A stretch of DNA of 64,000 nt from Sanghuangporus weigelae. Lineage: Eukaryota; Basidiomycota; Agaricomycetes; Hymenochaetales; Hymenochaetaceae. A program made the translations under genes and the position numbers. Location of the stretch: assembly GCA_033182465.1 (NCBI GenBank), contig CP137324.1:1364001-1428000 (forward strand). The letters are read 5' to 3'. Under the pieces are notes generated by a model. The model saw nothing but the letters and a program-made list of their open reading frames with translations, was not told the origin of the DNA and ran no database searches. Of the stretch, positions 21,512 to 32,063 are shown one piece after another; the stretch's first letter is position 1, and each line of letters begins with the position of its first letter.

Positions 21512-23620
21512 TCAAGACTTCTTTCCCGCCAGGCGCTTCAATATCGTCGAAAGAACGACGGCACAGACCCCAACGCCGACCATAAGAACGTAGGAAGCTA
21601 TTCCGTTTTCTACTGGATCCCATTCGTGACCATCGAAGCGTCGTCCGTGCCACGTTGGCCCAGCATTAGAACGTGGGGAGGCCGATTCGTCGGAATCCTC
21701 AGCGCTAATAGAAGAATGTAGCGAGCTTCTAGTCGAGTCGACGCCACAGTCTACCGGAAGCCCTGATCTCGAGGCCGGGGACTCGTGCGACGCGGTCTCG
21801 ACATGACCCGGTAAGGAAAGTCTCGATTCCGTTAAGTGTGAACCCGCTGGAGCGCGCGCACTCGAGAGCGTGGATAGTGCGTCGGTCTCTATGGCTTGCG
21901 AACGATGCTCTACGCGTGCCTGCTCTGCATTTTCGCGTTCCAGAAAGCTGATCTTCCCTTCGAGTACAGAAAGTTGTTTTTTGTATTGTTCCAGAACAGA
22001 AAGTGCTTGCCGCAGCTTCTCCGAGTCTTCCGCAGACGTCACATCAGCATCTTGAGCTCTATCTTGAATTCCACCCGAGTCCGGAGACCCCGAATCGACC
22101 TGGACGCTCTTATCTGCCTTCGCGGCTATACGCACGGGTGGAGTGGGAAGCAACGGTGAACAAGCTTCCGACTTGGGAGGCGAAGGGAGCGGTCGTGTAG
22201 GCAAAGTACGCGCAAAAATGTCCTTGACCTGCTTTCGAGCATCGCCTTTACGACTGTCGCTATGTTTCCCGCTGCCAGATCTAGACGCAAGCTCAACCTG
22301 TCCAAAGATGTCGTCATGGCTGTTTGCATTGTTAACTCCATGCTCAACACCAATGTGTTTCACGGTTTCGCCGATATTCATATCTTCCCATGCTTTGGCT
22401 CCCCAGCTATCAGACATAGAACCTGATACAAGCAAGTCCTTGACAGATGGCTCCTCTTCAGGACTTGAAACGCTGAACGGTGCTGTCTGTGCCTTTTGCA
22501 ACGCATTTGTAAGTAATACAGGAGGCTCAGGGAAGATACGTTTCTTGGTAACCGCGCGTGCTTTTCGCTCCTCGACTTCGCTAGCTTCCGATCCACTCGC
22601 GAAGGACGCTTCCTCATCTACCCAAGCAGGAATGACATCGCCTTCACTCGTAGAGCTTCCGTGGTTGCTAAATCCGGATCCCGAACTTGATGCTCGTTCA
22701 AGGCTCGCGACAAGTCCGCGTACGCGTCCTTTACGGTCACCACCTTTGTGAGGGGTCAACTCCTGTGACCCAATCTCTTCGTCAATAGAAGACGTGGATG
22801 AATTGTACGCGTTTCTGTAAGGCAGGATGCGCGTCGGCTCGAGGACGTCGTCGCCGTCAAAGCCCCAGATACGTCCTTTCAAGACGTTCTGACGAAGATT
22901 GCGCGAGGCGTTTAAGAGAGCTTCGCGCCAGAGATTATTTATTCCCATTCTGTAAAGTAATTTCAGATAGGCGAGTAGAATACATGAGATAGCAACTTAC
23001 GACTCAAGGTCCTGCTCATTGAGACGGAGAAACGAGCGGCCATTGAGGCGAGCTTCCTTGACAAAGGCTGCAATATCTTTCGCAACTGGGAGTGGTAGAG
23101 GAAGCACCTCGCCTGACTTGACGCGGAGAGCAGTTATCAGGTAAGAGGCCAGCTGAGAGGTCGTCCATACTCTTGGATTCGATGGGAGATCATCAGCCTT
23201 AACTGGAGAGGATGAAGCAGGCAGGGATGCGCTTGAAGCACTTGGAAGGGTATCAGCCCTCGCCCTCACTGAGGGAAAGACGAGTTCCTCAGACGATGTA
23301 TAGCCGTGTCCTCTGCGAGCTTTGCTAGGCGACTCCAAAGAGGGCGGTATAGGGAGCGGCCTCGGGGAAGGACGAGATAAGTCCGATTTGCTATGACGGT
23401 GCTTTGAGTTGGATGTTGGTGTGCTGGGTATATAGACATGTTGACGAGGTGCAGCATAACCAGTGCTGTTCGAACGAGTCAGGACGGCGGTTGAAGTTGT
23501 CTTGATGGCATAAGGATGCTGGTTGGGCGTCGACGGTGTGCTACCACGTTCTACGCGGTTTCCACTTGGCGACGTTACAGGAAACGGCTTCTTTTCAGGC
23601 GACGAAGCGATGACCGACAT
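21512..23620 (-). CDS. SAM-like domain protein with C-terminal membrane anchor, function unknown
   Basis: Not assigned to a named family. Two exons (23620-23001, 22949-21512; 51-nt intron, GTAAGT donor) give 685 residues. Residues 1-140 are Ser/Pro/Thr-rich. Residues about 145-240 look like a sterile alpha motif fold: RVWTTSQLASYLI, LPLPVAKDIAAFVKEARLNG and RSFLRLNEQDLESMGINNLW, with the splice site inside the last stretch. The middle is acidic and Ser-rich. A predicted coiled coil (RQALSVLEQYKKQLSVLEGK) lies near 520-560. The extreme C-terminus has one hydrophobic helix (ASYVLMVGVGVCAVVLSTIL) followed by KRLAGKKS, the layout of a tail-anchored protein facing the cytosol. The start at 23620 is preferred over an in-frame ATG at 23794, whose extra 58 residues look like untranslated sequence. 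It is divergent from POP4, 210 bp away. Confidence 0.8.
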
Positions 23621-23830
23621 TTTCCAACGACAACAACCACGCTCGCCGTCGAGCACGTCTGATAACTCGACTGAGGGACTACCTCTGGCCTTACGGGGAT
23701 TGTGGTGGTTGTGTTGAGAGTCGACCACGGAACGGAGACCCCTAACTGAGGAGCTCGTGCGCTGTATGCGTGCCGTGCCAGTGCATGACTTCATTCACTC
23801 GCACTCGACACGTTTCTCCCGCTTATTCCC

Positions 23831-24932
23831 ATGTCCGACGCTGCTCCCGGTCCGTCAAAGCCAACGCTCAACCCATATCAACAATTGCCTTCATCGCGTA
23901 CAAAGGTATACATATTGTATTAAAAAGATATATTTATCGTTCACAATATTGTTTTCAGAATGAACGGCTGGTCTTCTCGTCGGCGCATCCCTTCACTCCG
24001 TCCTTCGTCCAGTCCAATCTCAGCAAGTCCAAAAATCTAGACCCGAAAGCGCTCTACGACAACAGAGTCAAGAACAAACAAGTCTTGCTCGAAAATCCCG
24101 CACGGGACAGTCGACTCAAGAAACAACGCGAAGAAAAGAAGGCTCGTCAAGGGAAAGAACGAGAACAGAAAAAGTTGAGGTTGATCAGTAAGAAAGAGGC
24201 CAAGCTGAAGGGACTATGGAAGCTGGAGGAGTCGCAAAAGAGGTGTGTTGTCTTGCCAATAATTCCAAAGATTGGGAAGTTAATAGCAGATAAAAATAAA
24301 GATATGAACTCTTCGTTCCGTTGCATCATCTATGGCTCGGCTACATGTGCGAACTACACGGTCTCAACCCTCTTCCTGCCAAAATACCGGACAAACCTCC
24401 AATGCCTAATTCAGCGACTATGCATGCAAAGCTTGTGAAGGCAGACTTCCATGGATCTATAATAATTGGTATGTCTTGAATCGTGCTAGTACTTTTTATC
24501 GTACCATTCGACTGACGTGTAATAGTAAAGCAAGCTAGAAATCCATGTCTTATCGGGTTATCCGGGATCGTAATTCACGAAACCGAGAATGCATTCAAGG
24601 TCATTACGGTCAAGAATCAAGTGAAGCGTGAGTCATACCTTCTCTCATTTATTCTTGACCATATAACTGATACTCGCAACCTAGTCATACCGAAACAAGG
24701 CACAATCTTCACTTTCAAAGTACCTGTTTACGATGTTCGCCCCCTCATACCAGCTCCAACATTTTCATCAAATTCTGAGGCCGATGGTAACACATCATCC
24801 TCGGGCACTCCGTCATTCAATATTGATATCGTACCTCAAATGGAGTTCGAGTTGTACGGAAATCAATTCAGGTTCCGTGCTGCTGAACGTGCAGGGAGAA
24901 AGTTCAAATCCAAGGAAACGATCGAACTCTGA
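23831..24932 (+). CDS. POP4: Ribonuclease P/MRP protein subunit Pop4 (Rpp29)
   Basis: Protein subunit of nuclear RNase P (tRNA 5' maturation) and RNase MRP (rRNA processing). Five exons give about 297 residues. The N-terminal third is highly basic and Lys/Arg/Glu-rich (KKQREEKKARQGKEREQKK), typical of eukaryotic Pop4. The Rpp29/UPF0086 fold follows: LFVPLHHLWLGYMCELHG, HAKLVKADFHGSIII, then VKQARNPCLIGLSGIVIHET, ENAFKVITVKNQVK, and a final barrel strand IPKQGTIFTFKVPVYD. An acidic/Ser insertion (SSNSEADGNTSSSG) sits before the last strand (EFELYGNQFRFRAAERAGRK). All splice phases agree. The start at 23831 gives a 25-residue first exon and is the first ATG in frame. Confidence 0.92.
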
Positions 24933-25417
24933 TCTTGATCCTGATCCTGGCCATTGGGAAGTGTCGTAGCGATACAGCCAACTGACTCAACAGACGACGG
25001 CGCAGAAAGGGATTAAGCATCACTACAAGTTATGTCCTCGACTTCGACAATCCGGATATTCGATGTCATCCCTCTTTGAAGCAGAAGGAGTTGGGAAAGC
25101 GCCAAAACATTGTTTTCTTGGCTCTTGTCGGACCGGTCCTTACTTGCTCGATGCATTGTTATTGTCCGATTTGGACGGCGATTCTTCGATGAACGTATAA
25201 AAGAGGAAAGTGCAGGTTCACGGGAGGACTCATACGGTCTTTTGGTGAAGTAGCATTGCATTCAATGTTAAAAATTATAACATCAACATCATAGAACTGC
25301 ACATTTGTAAGAGCTGTAGTTATGATAACAGGCGAAATTGATAGTCATACAGAAGTTGTGAGCATGGAGATCTGAGAATGGAATGAAAAATTGCTAAGTG
25401 AACCGGCAACGTAACGT
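24933..25417. other. Convergent intergenic region
   Basis: About 485 bases between the stops of POP4 and the first HMG-box gene. The minus-strand frame at 25013-25261 shows no motif. No gene is assigned. Confidence 0.5.
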
Positions 25418-26496
25418 TCATTGATCGTAGGATAAGGGCATGAGAGGAAGATAGACGCCAAAAGGTGGCGATTCCGCCCAGTATGAGGTAAGCTCAGGGC
25501 TAAAGTCGTCCAGGACTGGGACTGAAGTGTTGCCTTCGACAGAAAGCTGGAAATCCATTTCGACCTGCATCGCGGCGTCGAGAGCTCCAAAATAGCTGGT
25601 ATCGACTTGATACGGCGCGGAGGAAGAGGAGGGATAGGATGATGACGATGGCCAATGAGAAAGTGCATGGCTTGGCTGTAAAGTGTCGTACTCGTGCCTG
25701 TCGAGCTCTTGGTTCCGCTCGGGAAGACTATAAGAAATCGGATAGGGAGGCTGAGATGCCTGAGGAAAATCCAACACATAGTCAGCAGTCTACGAGATAC
25801 TGGGTGAGTAAATGTGCTGGCAAGATAAAGTATGTAAAGACTCACCAGAGGGAAGGCATCAAAGTTAGGAGCTGAGATGGTCTGAGACAACGAAGACATT
25901 GTCGGCAAGTCGAAGGGAAGTGTCAGCGTAGGGAAATTTGCATCAGCAGCACAGGTCTCCGAAGATTCTAGCTGATCGCGAGGACTGTTCATACGAGAAG
26001 TACGCGATTTTTTGCTTGACCTTGACCTCTTCCTTTTGCTCGGTTCAACATAGGGACTTTCGTCTTGGAAGCGCCGTTTTTCATCATCGGCCATTCTGAA
26101 GAACTTATTGCGCTCAGAGACAGGCGCAGCTTTCCACCTCCCTGCAACGTAGCACGAGACATCATTTTGGTGCGTCATCCACGGAGGGTAGAGTTTCTCT
26201 GCGATGATGTACGACCGGTAAAGTATGAACGCGTTTGGTGATCGACGTTTCTTTGAAGATACTGTGGTGTTCAAAGATGACTCTGGTGAGGCGAATGCAG
26301 AGATATCATTCTTGATAGCATGTGAAATCGACAAAGAACTGAGCTGAGCCTCCGAGTTCTTTGGGCTCACTTCACCTGGCATATATATCAGCGTCTTCAT
26401 TGATCATACATTCCTGACTGACAAAAGTTACGTACCCGTACTCTGACGGTGATACGGAGTCACCGCAGACCGAGCTGGAGAACGAATAGTAGGCAT
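25418..26496 (-). CDS. HMG-box transcription factor (MATA_HMG type), cluster copy 1
   Basis: Sequence-specific HMG-box protein, expected to be nuclear. Three exons (26496-26436, 26375-25846, 25759-25418) total 933 nt, or 310 residues. The HMG box covers about residues 64-125: RRSPNAFILYRSYIIAEKLY, then THQNDVSCYVAGRWK and RNKFFRMADDEKRRF. A basic stretch (KRKRSRSSKKSR) after the box is a likely nuclear localisation signal. The C-terminal half is Ser/Pro/Tyr-rich and acidic at the end, as in activators. Exon 1 ends in phase 1 and exon 2 begins with GEVSPKNSEAQL; copy 3 has the same split and a near-identical motif (NPKSSEAQL), so the two are paralogues. In basidiomycetes such boxes occur in mating, pheromone-response and fruiting regulators, but no mating-type homeodomain, pheromone or receptor gene is near, so the role is open. 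Confidence 0.85.
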
Positions 26497-27436
26497 AGCA
26501 GCGCAAGTTCGTCAAGCAAGAAGATCGAAGGAGCTGTTGGGGATTCATCTTGCCCCGCCTCTTGACGCGTATTTGAACCGTTCAGACGCGCTGGAAGAAG
26601 GCCAAAATCTGGCTTCCAGGAAAGGAAAACTACGCTCTTTAATCACGTCGTGTTCTCAGCTCGTCCCGAAAAGGAAACCCTTTCGGTTTTGTCACATCAG
26701 TCAGTCTGATCCACCCTAAGTAGTGCCCAAGGAGACGTCGCGGCTGCATCGTGATGTTGAATAGGTTAGGCAACATCAGACCCTCCGTCGCCTACCGATG
26801 ACGTTTAGTGAGAGAGAGAGAGCCGTGGATTGAGCTTAGATAAGTACCCGCGATTCAAAGACACGTCAACAAGCCCAAACAACACGCGTCCTTGTCATGC
26901 GCCGTTCATCGTTCGTCTGGTGCTTTTCCTCTCCGTCGCCAGCATCATTTTACGATCTTTAATTTATCTGCTTACTCCAGAGTATATCGCTATCGTTATT
27001 GCATAATAGCCTACAAGTAGAGCCCTTTTCTGGTTTACCGCCACCGGTCTACTTTATACTGTCAGCCTCAAGTAGAACCTTATATAAGGTGAGCCACCCT
27101 CCTTCTTTGTCTACACTGCTCTCCCTCTCGCTATAAGCACATGCACCCCCGCTATAATCACACGCGATCTTCTTCTCCCACCACCAACCGAACACGTCTC
27201 ACGACGTAAAAGCGATCCGCAGACGACTGCTCATACCTCGTATCTCAAGATTTCGTGTGTCGACGTCATTCATTCATACGCACCTGCCGATTGCAAAATC
27301 TATCAGAGAGATCAAGAAGAGCTTTGGTAATGCGGTCCGAGTAAACTGCTAGTATATACTACCCGCTGAATTCGCAGATCTCTGAATAGACTAATATCCG
27401 TGGATTTATATGTACATGGGATAGGTAAGACTGGCC
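26497..27436. other. Intergenic region upstream of HMG copy 1
   Basis: Contains the conserved upstream element at 26549-26700 (listed separately), a short GA run at 26810-26822, and about 600 bases in which I see nothing gene-like. Confidence 0.5.
26549..26700 (-). promoter_or_regulatory. Conserved upstream element, HMG copy 1
   Basis: About 150 bp starting roughly 50 bp upstream of the start codon of copy 1. It is visibly similar, over nearly its whole length, to 28457-28593 and 30331-30480, upstream of copies 2 and 3. Shared blocks (plus strand) include TTCAGACGCG (copies 1 and 2), GGAAAACTACG (copies 1 and 2), CGAAAAGGAAACCCTT (copies 1 and 3), CGTGTT and GTCACATC (all three). It is either a shared promoter or sequence retained from the duplication. 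Confidence 0.6.
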
Positions 27437-28416
27437 TTAGAAGTCTTCGTACGTAAATGTAGGAGGAAGAGGGAACTCCAGACAGGCACCTGTCTCCCAT
27501 GGTATATCCATGCTTTGCAGTAATGCAGAGTCAGACGAGGCAATAGCCTCGCCAGCTGGCGCGTACCCGTTGCCGAAGTCCAGCTCCAGCTGCCACATTA
27601 CGAATTCGGACGACAAATACATACCCGGGAGACTATCTTGGATGACACTGATGCTCGGGTCGTTCACGTAGGGCGAGTGATCTCCACTCCAGTGTAGAAG
27701 GCTGGGATGGGTCGAGCGTATTACATGTGGTGCAGCAAGTGGTCCTCGCTTTCCGGGAAAATATGCTTGCATGCTTGCTTCTGCGGTAGGAGGTATGGAC
27801 TTACCGGGATGGGCGATTCAAGAGTGACAGCGGTGAGCAGTATGAGGGACGCATCCACCGCGTCTGACTCAAGAGAGAACTTGCTATGCAAGGTCGGTTT
27901 CGCAGGACGGGCAGAGACACAGTCTTGCGTTGATTAAAATGACTCGATTAAGCTGTCGGAGTCCGTGGAACGACGCCGTGTACTCCTCTCCTTCGACGCC
28001 TTAAGAGCCTGCCTGGATTCAAAGCACCTTTTTTTTTGTGTTCTGCCAGCCTGGAAAAGAAATTCCGGTACTCCTCTGACGCGCGCTTCCACTTCTCCGC
28101 AACGTAGCGCGAGACATTGCTCTGATGCGTTAGTTCCGGAGGGTAGAGCCTGCTCGCGATCATGAGCGACCGGTAGAGGATGAATGCATTCAGTATGCGT
28201 TTCTTCCTCCTCCAGGGTGGTGAGGCCGACGCAGGACTCTCATGAGGGCTTCACGTGAATACGGCGAAGGGCTTAGCTGAGTCTCCGTTTGCTTTGAGCT
28301 AGCTTTGGCTTGTGTATAAATGAGTAAGGTAGGTGAAGTTCTCGGGACACAGGGTATCTACCTTTGCCGGGATATGTGGCATTCACGGAAAGAGCGGCAG
28401 AGCGGTCGGCGGGCAT
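27437..28416 (-). pseudogene. Broken HMG-box gene, cluster copy 2
   Basis: Clear paralogue of copies 1 and 3 but not translatable as one frame. The first exon (MPADRSAALSV) ends in phase 1 before a GTAGAT donor, as in the other copies, and exon 2 begins with a stretch matching the SEAQL region (KQTETQLS). That frame stops before the HMG box. The box itself (KKRILNAFILYRSLMIASRL, then THQSNVSRYVAEKWKR) is in another frame, so a net 1-nt shift lies between about 28195 and 28270. Just after the box, a run of nine A residues on the coding strand (28029-28037) is followed by a second apparent shift: one more A would continue into a basic Ser/Arg-rich stretch like that of copy 3. The last exon (27437 upward) still matches copy 3 (AAPHVIRSTHPSLLHW versus AAPQPVRAIPPSLLQW). 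Assembly error or an unseen intron cannot be excluded. Confidence 0.65.
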
Positions 28417-29307
28417 AATGCAGCGTGTAGAGGCCAAGACAACTTCGGGCACCAATCTTTCCCCGCCTCTGACACGTTTCTGAACTGTTCAGACGCGTCT
28501 TGAGGAAGTCAAAGTCTAGCTTTCAGGAATGGAAAACTACGTTCCTTAACCACATCGTGTTTTCTGGCGTCCCAAATTGGTTCGTCACATCAGGTCATCT
28601 ATACCATACACAAGATTCGCCCTACTTGCATGCATAATGGCCAATTCAGGAATGATGTCATGTTTCACCGTCCGGCTTCAACGTTCAGGTAGAAAAACCT
28701 GGCGTTTCTCCCGGAAGATTTGAATTTAAAATTGGGTGATTTAGCACATCAGTAAAGCACAACAACGCGTCGTTCCGTAAGCCGAGCTCAGATCTCCATT
28801 TTTTATTCAGTCTCCGAATGCAGACATGAGAGCTGTTGCGAAGCTCGAACTCTTATGGAAGCCTCATGAGAGGGTGTCCTTTTTTCGAAGTCTGGCATCG
28901 GAACTCTAAGCGTTCACGACAGAACACATTTCTGGACCTCATGGAGAACAGTCCTCTACCCTACCGTTGTAGGAGCACTATTGTATACGTCAAGATAGCG
29001 AAATAATCAACCGCTAATGCTCGAGGGAACTGGAATTTCGCCAAGGACTACAGGATTACAGAAAACGTCGATCTTCTTTTTTGTGGGAGGGGAGGGTTGT
29101 TCTCAATCCTGATCTCATGCGAGCTTTATCTAGCGTCCTTTCAGGTGGTGCTCCAGCAAAGGTGTTGAGATCTCGGAGCGGTCCATTGAGAAGATGGGCA
29201 TGCATACATGTCGCAACAGGTGAACAGAGTCCTATACAAACAAATTGGCCGTAGCAGGAATACAGAAATACATGAACGCAGGCATCACAGATGGAAGAAG
29301 CGGCGAT
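28417..29307. other. Intergenic region between HMG copies 2 and 3
   Basis: Holds the conserved upstream element of copy 2 (28457-28593). The rest, about 700 bases, has no gene-like frame. It includes a T-rich patch near 29070-29095. Confidence 0.5.
28457..28593 (-). promoter_or_regulatory. Conserved upstream element, HMG copy 2
   Basis: Second copy of the element, starting about 40 bp upstream of the start codon of the broken gene. It retains TTCAGACGCG, GGAAAACTACG, CGTGTTTTCT and the terminal GTCACATCAG, but lacks the AAAAGGAAACCC block, where a short deletion is evident. Confidence 0.55.
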
Positions 29308-30281
29308 TTATGCATAAAATTCAAAAGAACCTGGATCGAAGAAACAGTCGTATGGAAACGATAAAGGATCATCCAAAGCGAGATCCAGCCACGACGCGTC
29401 CATGCCGTATGTGAATGTGAGGTCGGGCTGAACGATATCATTACCATTGCCAGAGTATTCAGCATCGTACCCATGCACCGAAGGCCAAAGTGTGTAAGCA
29501 GCAGATGGTCCGACTTCATGGGCCGTAGACGTATTCGGCTCAGACAGGTCGGACGATTGCTCATGATCCCATTGGAGAAGACTGGGAGGAATGGCACGAA
29601 CAGGTTGTGGTGCTGCAGGGGATCCTGAATAACCAGCGATCTATGAAAAAGCATAAGCTAGGCTATGTGAAAATCGCCTCCAGATAGCTCACAGGAGAAG
29701 GGGTAACCAGCGGAGGAGAATAGAAGTCGGTAGGTTGGATGCCCTCTGCATATACCTCGGAAGGAAATACGTACAGCGAGGAAGCAGGGATTCTGGTAGA
29801 AGAAGATTGAACATCCACTCCTTGCTGCATGGAGGATTTACGTCGTCGAGCCGTTCCCTCGCCCGCCGACTCAGAAGGCGGCTCGGCTTCAATACGCCGC
29901 TTTTCCATCTCAGCCAGTTTGAAAAACTCAGAGCGGTCCGACGCAGACATCTCTCTCCATTTCTCCGCAACGTAGCACGACACATCGTTCTGGTGCGTTA
30001 TATCTGGAGGTATGAACCTATTCGCAATCAAAAATGACCGGAAGACGATGAAGGCATTCGGAGCTCGTCGTTTCTTTGTCAGGGGCGGAGGTGGTGCAGG
30101 GCCGACATTGGAAGATGCACGTGTATATGCGAGCTGAGCCTCCGAGCTCTTTGGGTTTATATTAGCTGGTATAAAGTTGAGCAAATGCCCGATCACTACA
30201 TGAGAATAATGAGAGAAGGTACGTACCCATACTTTGATACGAGGTCTGTGCAGCGCGAGCAGGAGGACGGCTGGCTGGCAT
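29308..30281 (-). CDS. HMG-box transcription factor (MATA_HMG type), cluster copy 3
   Basis: Paralogue of copy 1. Three exons (30281-30227, 30165-29693, 29640-29308) total 861 nt, or 286 residues. The HMG box is at about residues 51-112: KRRAPNAFIVFRSFLIANRF, then THQNDVSCYVAEKWREM and SEFFKLAEMEKRR. A short basic patch (TARRRKSS) follows. The C-terminal region is rich in Pro, Ser, Tyr and acidic residues (YGMDASWLDLALDDPLSF), resembling an acidic activation domain. Exon count, intron phases and the SEAQL motif after the first intron match copy 1, and the last exon matches copy 2. The start (MPASRPPARAA) aligns with the first exon of copy 1 (MPTIRSPARSA). Confidence 0.85.
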
Positions 30282-31007
30282 AGCGGGGATATCTCAAGTC
30301 GGAGCGTTGGAGTGAATTTTGGGGATGCATCTTGCCCAGTCACCGATGCGTTTTTTAACTGCTGGGACGCGCTGAAAGTAAGTCAAAGTGTTGCTTCCAA
30401 AAAAGGTGTACTACGCGCTATAATCACAGCGTGTTCTTCTGGTCGCCCGAAAAGGAAACCCTTCTGGTTCGTCACATCCGCCAAGACAAGTCGAATGCAC
30501 GGGTACAACTCCTGAACTCTGTGACTCTCTCTGCCTTTCGTCGCTGGGTGAACAATGCTTTTGACTTTTTTAGATCTCTCTTTAATATGATGTATCTCTG
30601 TCGACGGCTTATCTACTGAGTGTCTATCTGCTAGTCAATCCCGCCAATCCGGAGCGGGATGGGGGGAATCGTACTTGCTTCGAGTTTCTGCTCAAGGTTC
30701 GTGTTACCACGTACAATGCTAGCTGGCCTAGAATTCTATACATATAACATGACCTGTAACATCGATGCTAGTGCTGAATCGGATCTACTCCTACATCTTA
30801 TGTAGCGAAGTGCTGTAATATTTTCCTCTGTTTGCTAAACTTTAGTGCGCACAGTTCGACGGGCGTGTTGCCTGTGAGGATTTTCGATTCTCTGGCGCAT
30901 CTGATATGATCTTGACAATTCCGCAGCATGTCTTTCAACAGTGATATTTCTAGATCTCCTTGCAATTCACGACAAGCCTTCCGTGACCATCCAAGTTTAT
31001 ATCTATT
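30282..31007. other. Intergenic region upstream of HMG copy 3
   Basis: Holds the third conserved upstream element (30331-30480). The remaining 520 bases up to the lyase stop codon show no gene-like frame. Confidence 0.5.
30331..30480 (-). promoter_or_regulatory. Conserved upstream element, HMG copy 3
   Basis: Third copy of the element, starting about 50 bp upstream of the start codon of copy 3. It shares CGAAAAGGAAACCCTT with copy 1 and GTTCGTCACATC with copy 2, plus GGGACGCGCTGAAAG, close to the matching block of copy 1. The preceding bases TTGGGGAT and CATCTTGCCC also match copy 1. Confidence 0.6.
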
Positions 31008-32063
31008 CTACAGTGACTTCTCCAGTTCTAGCAAAGCCGCAAGCTTCGTTTCATCAAGAGAATCCACCCTTTCCGGGGAGACTGGTATCAATGGACCCCT
31101 TACTCTTCCCGATCCATACCCAAATTCCTTCATTATTATGGCCTTTAGTCCCGCGATACCACCAATCTTCTTCACAGCCCAATCTCCGTGAGCAAGCAAA
31201 GACTGCAGTTGCAGGGCCTCCTCCATTTTGCGCTCTTTCCATAATCTAGCCACTTCAGTGTGCACCTTTGGGAGGATGTTAACGCTTGCACCGATAACTC
31301 CTGCACCACCGACGAGGAGAGAAGGGACATATACATCGGATGTGCCTGGAAATACTGCGAACTCGGATGCGTGGAACATTGACGTGAGACGATGGAGCTT
31401 GCCAATGCTTCCGCACGAAAGCTTTGTTCCGACGATATTGGGATGGGCAGCAAGCTCAGCGATCGTGTCCGAGTCGAGATCAATTCCTGCAGTAACTACA
31501 GGGAAGTTATAGATCATGGTTGGAATCGGCGAACCATCTGCAACCTGAGAACATAATGATGCGATAAGCTTTGAATCCCGAATGCATGGGAACCTTGAAA
31601 AGCCAGTACCGTGCGGTGAAAAAGCTTTATATTTTCCTTCGTCATTTGAGGTAGCCAAGTTGACGGTGTGAGTACCAGTGCGTGTGAAGCTCCCGCATCG
31701 CGAGCTTCTCTGCACAACTGGATAGTTTCGCGCGTGGATTGTGTGCCGGTGCCAGCGATCACCAGCACGTCTTTGAAGCCATTCTCGTCAAGAGTTTCGC
31801 GAGTAGTGCGGAGAGCGAGTGATCTTTCATCATGCGATAGATGCTGAGCTTCTCCGTTGGATCCTTGAACGAGGATTCCAGTTACACCTCCCTGTCGAGA
31901 CCAATTCAGTACAACTACGAGAGATCGATACTTCAGGAAGTCTGACCTTGGCCAGACGCAACACATGAGACTTAATAGAAGGAATGTCCAGCTCATCGTT
32001 CTCGTCAAAGAAGACAACTGCTGGAACGTAAACGCCGGGAGGGGGAGGAGATGCCCTGGACAT
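31008..32063 (-). CDS. Dihydrodipicolinate synthase family aldolase/lyase
   Basis: TIM-barrel class I aldolase of the DapA/NAL superfamily. Fungal members cleave or form pyruvate-containing compounds such as 4-hydroxy-2-oxoglutarate or 2-keto-3-deoxy sugar acids; fungi do not make lysine by the DapA route, so a catabolic role is more likely. Exons join to about 310 residues. Motifs: GGVTGILVQGSNGEAQHLS (GSNGE in place of the usual GTTGE), the catalytic Tyr in PTMIYNFP, and the Schiff-base Lys in NIVGTKLSCG. The C-terminal part (GGIAGLKAIIMKEFGYG) is typical. An intron at the HRT/VAD junction (donor GTACTG) was placed by frame. The start is MSRASPPPPG; an ATG four codons upstream is also possible. 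A 16-nt A run at 32101-32116 lies just upstream. Confidence 0.85.

Noticed and set aside
22143-22751. 202-codon plus-strand frame
   Set aside because: Antisense to the Ser-rich part of the SAM-domain protein; composition-driven.
25345-30281. The HMG-box cluster as the mating-type locus
   Set aside because: Basidiomycete mating loci carry homeodomain pairs or pheromone/receptor genes; none is seen in the window.
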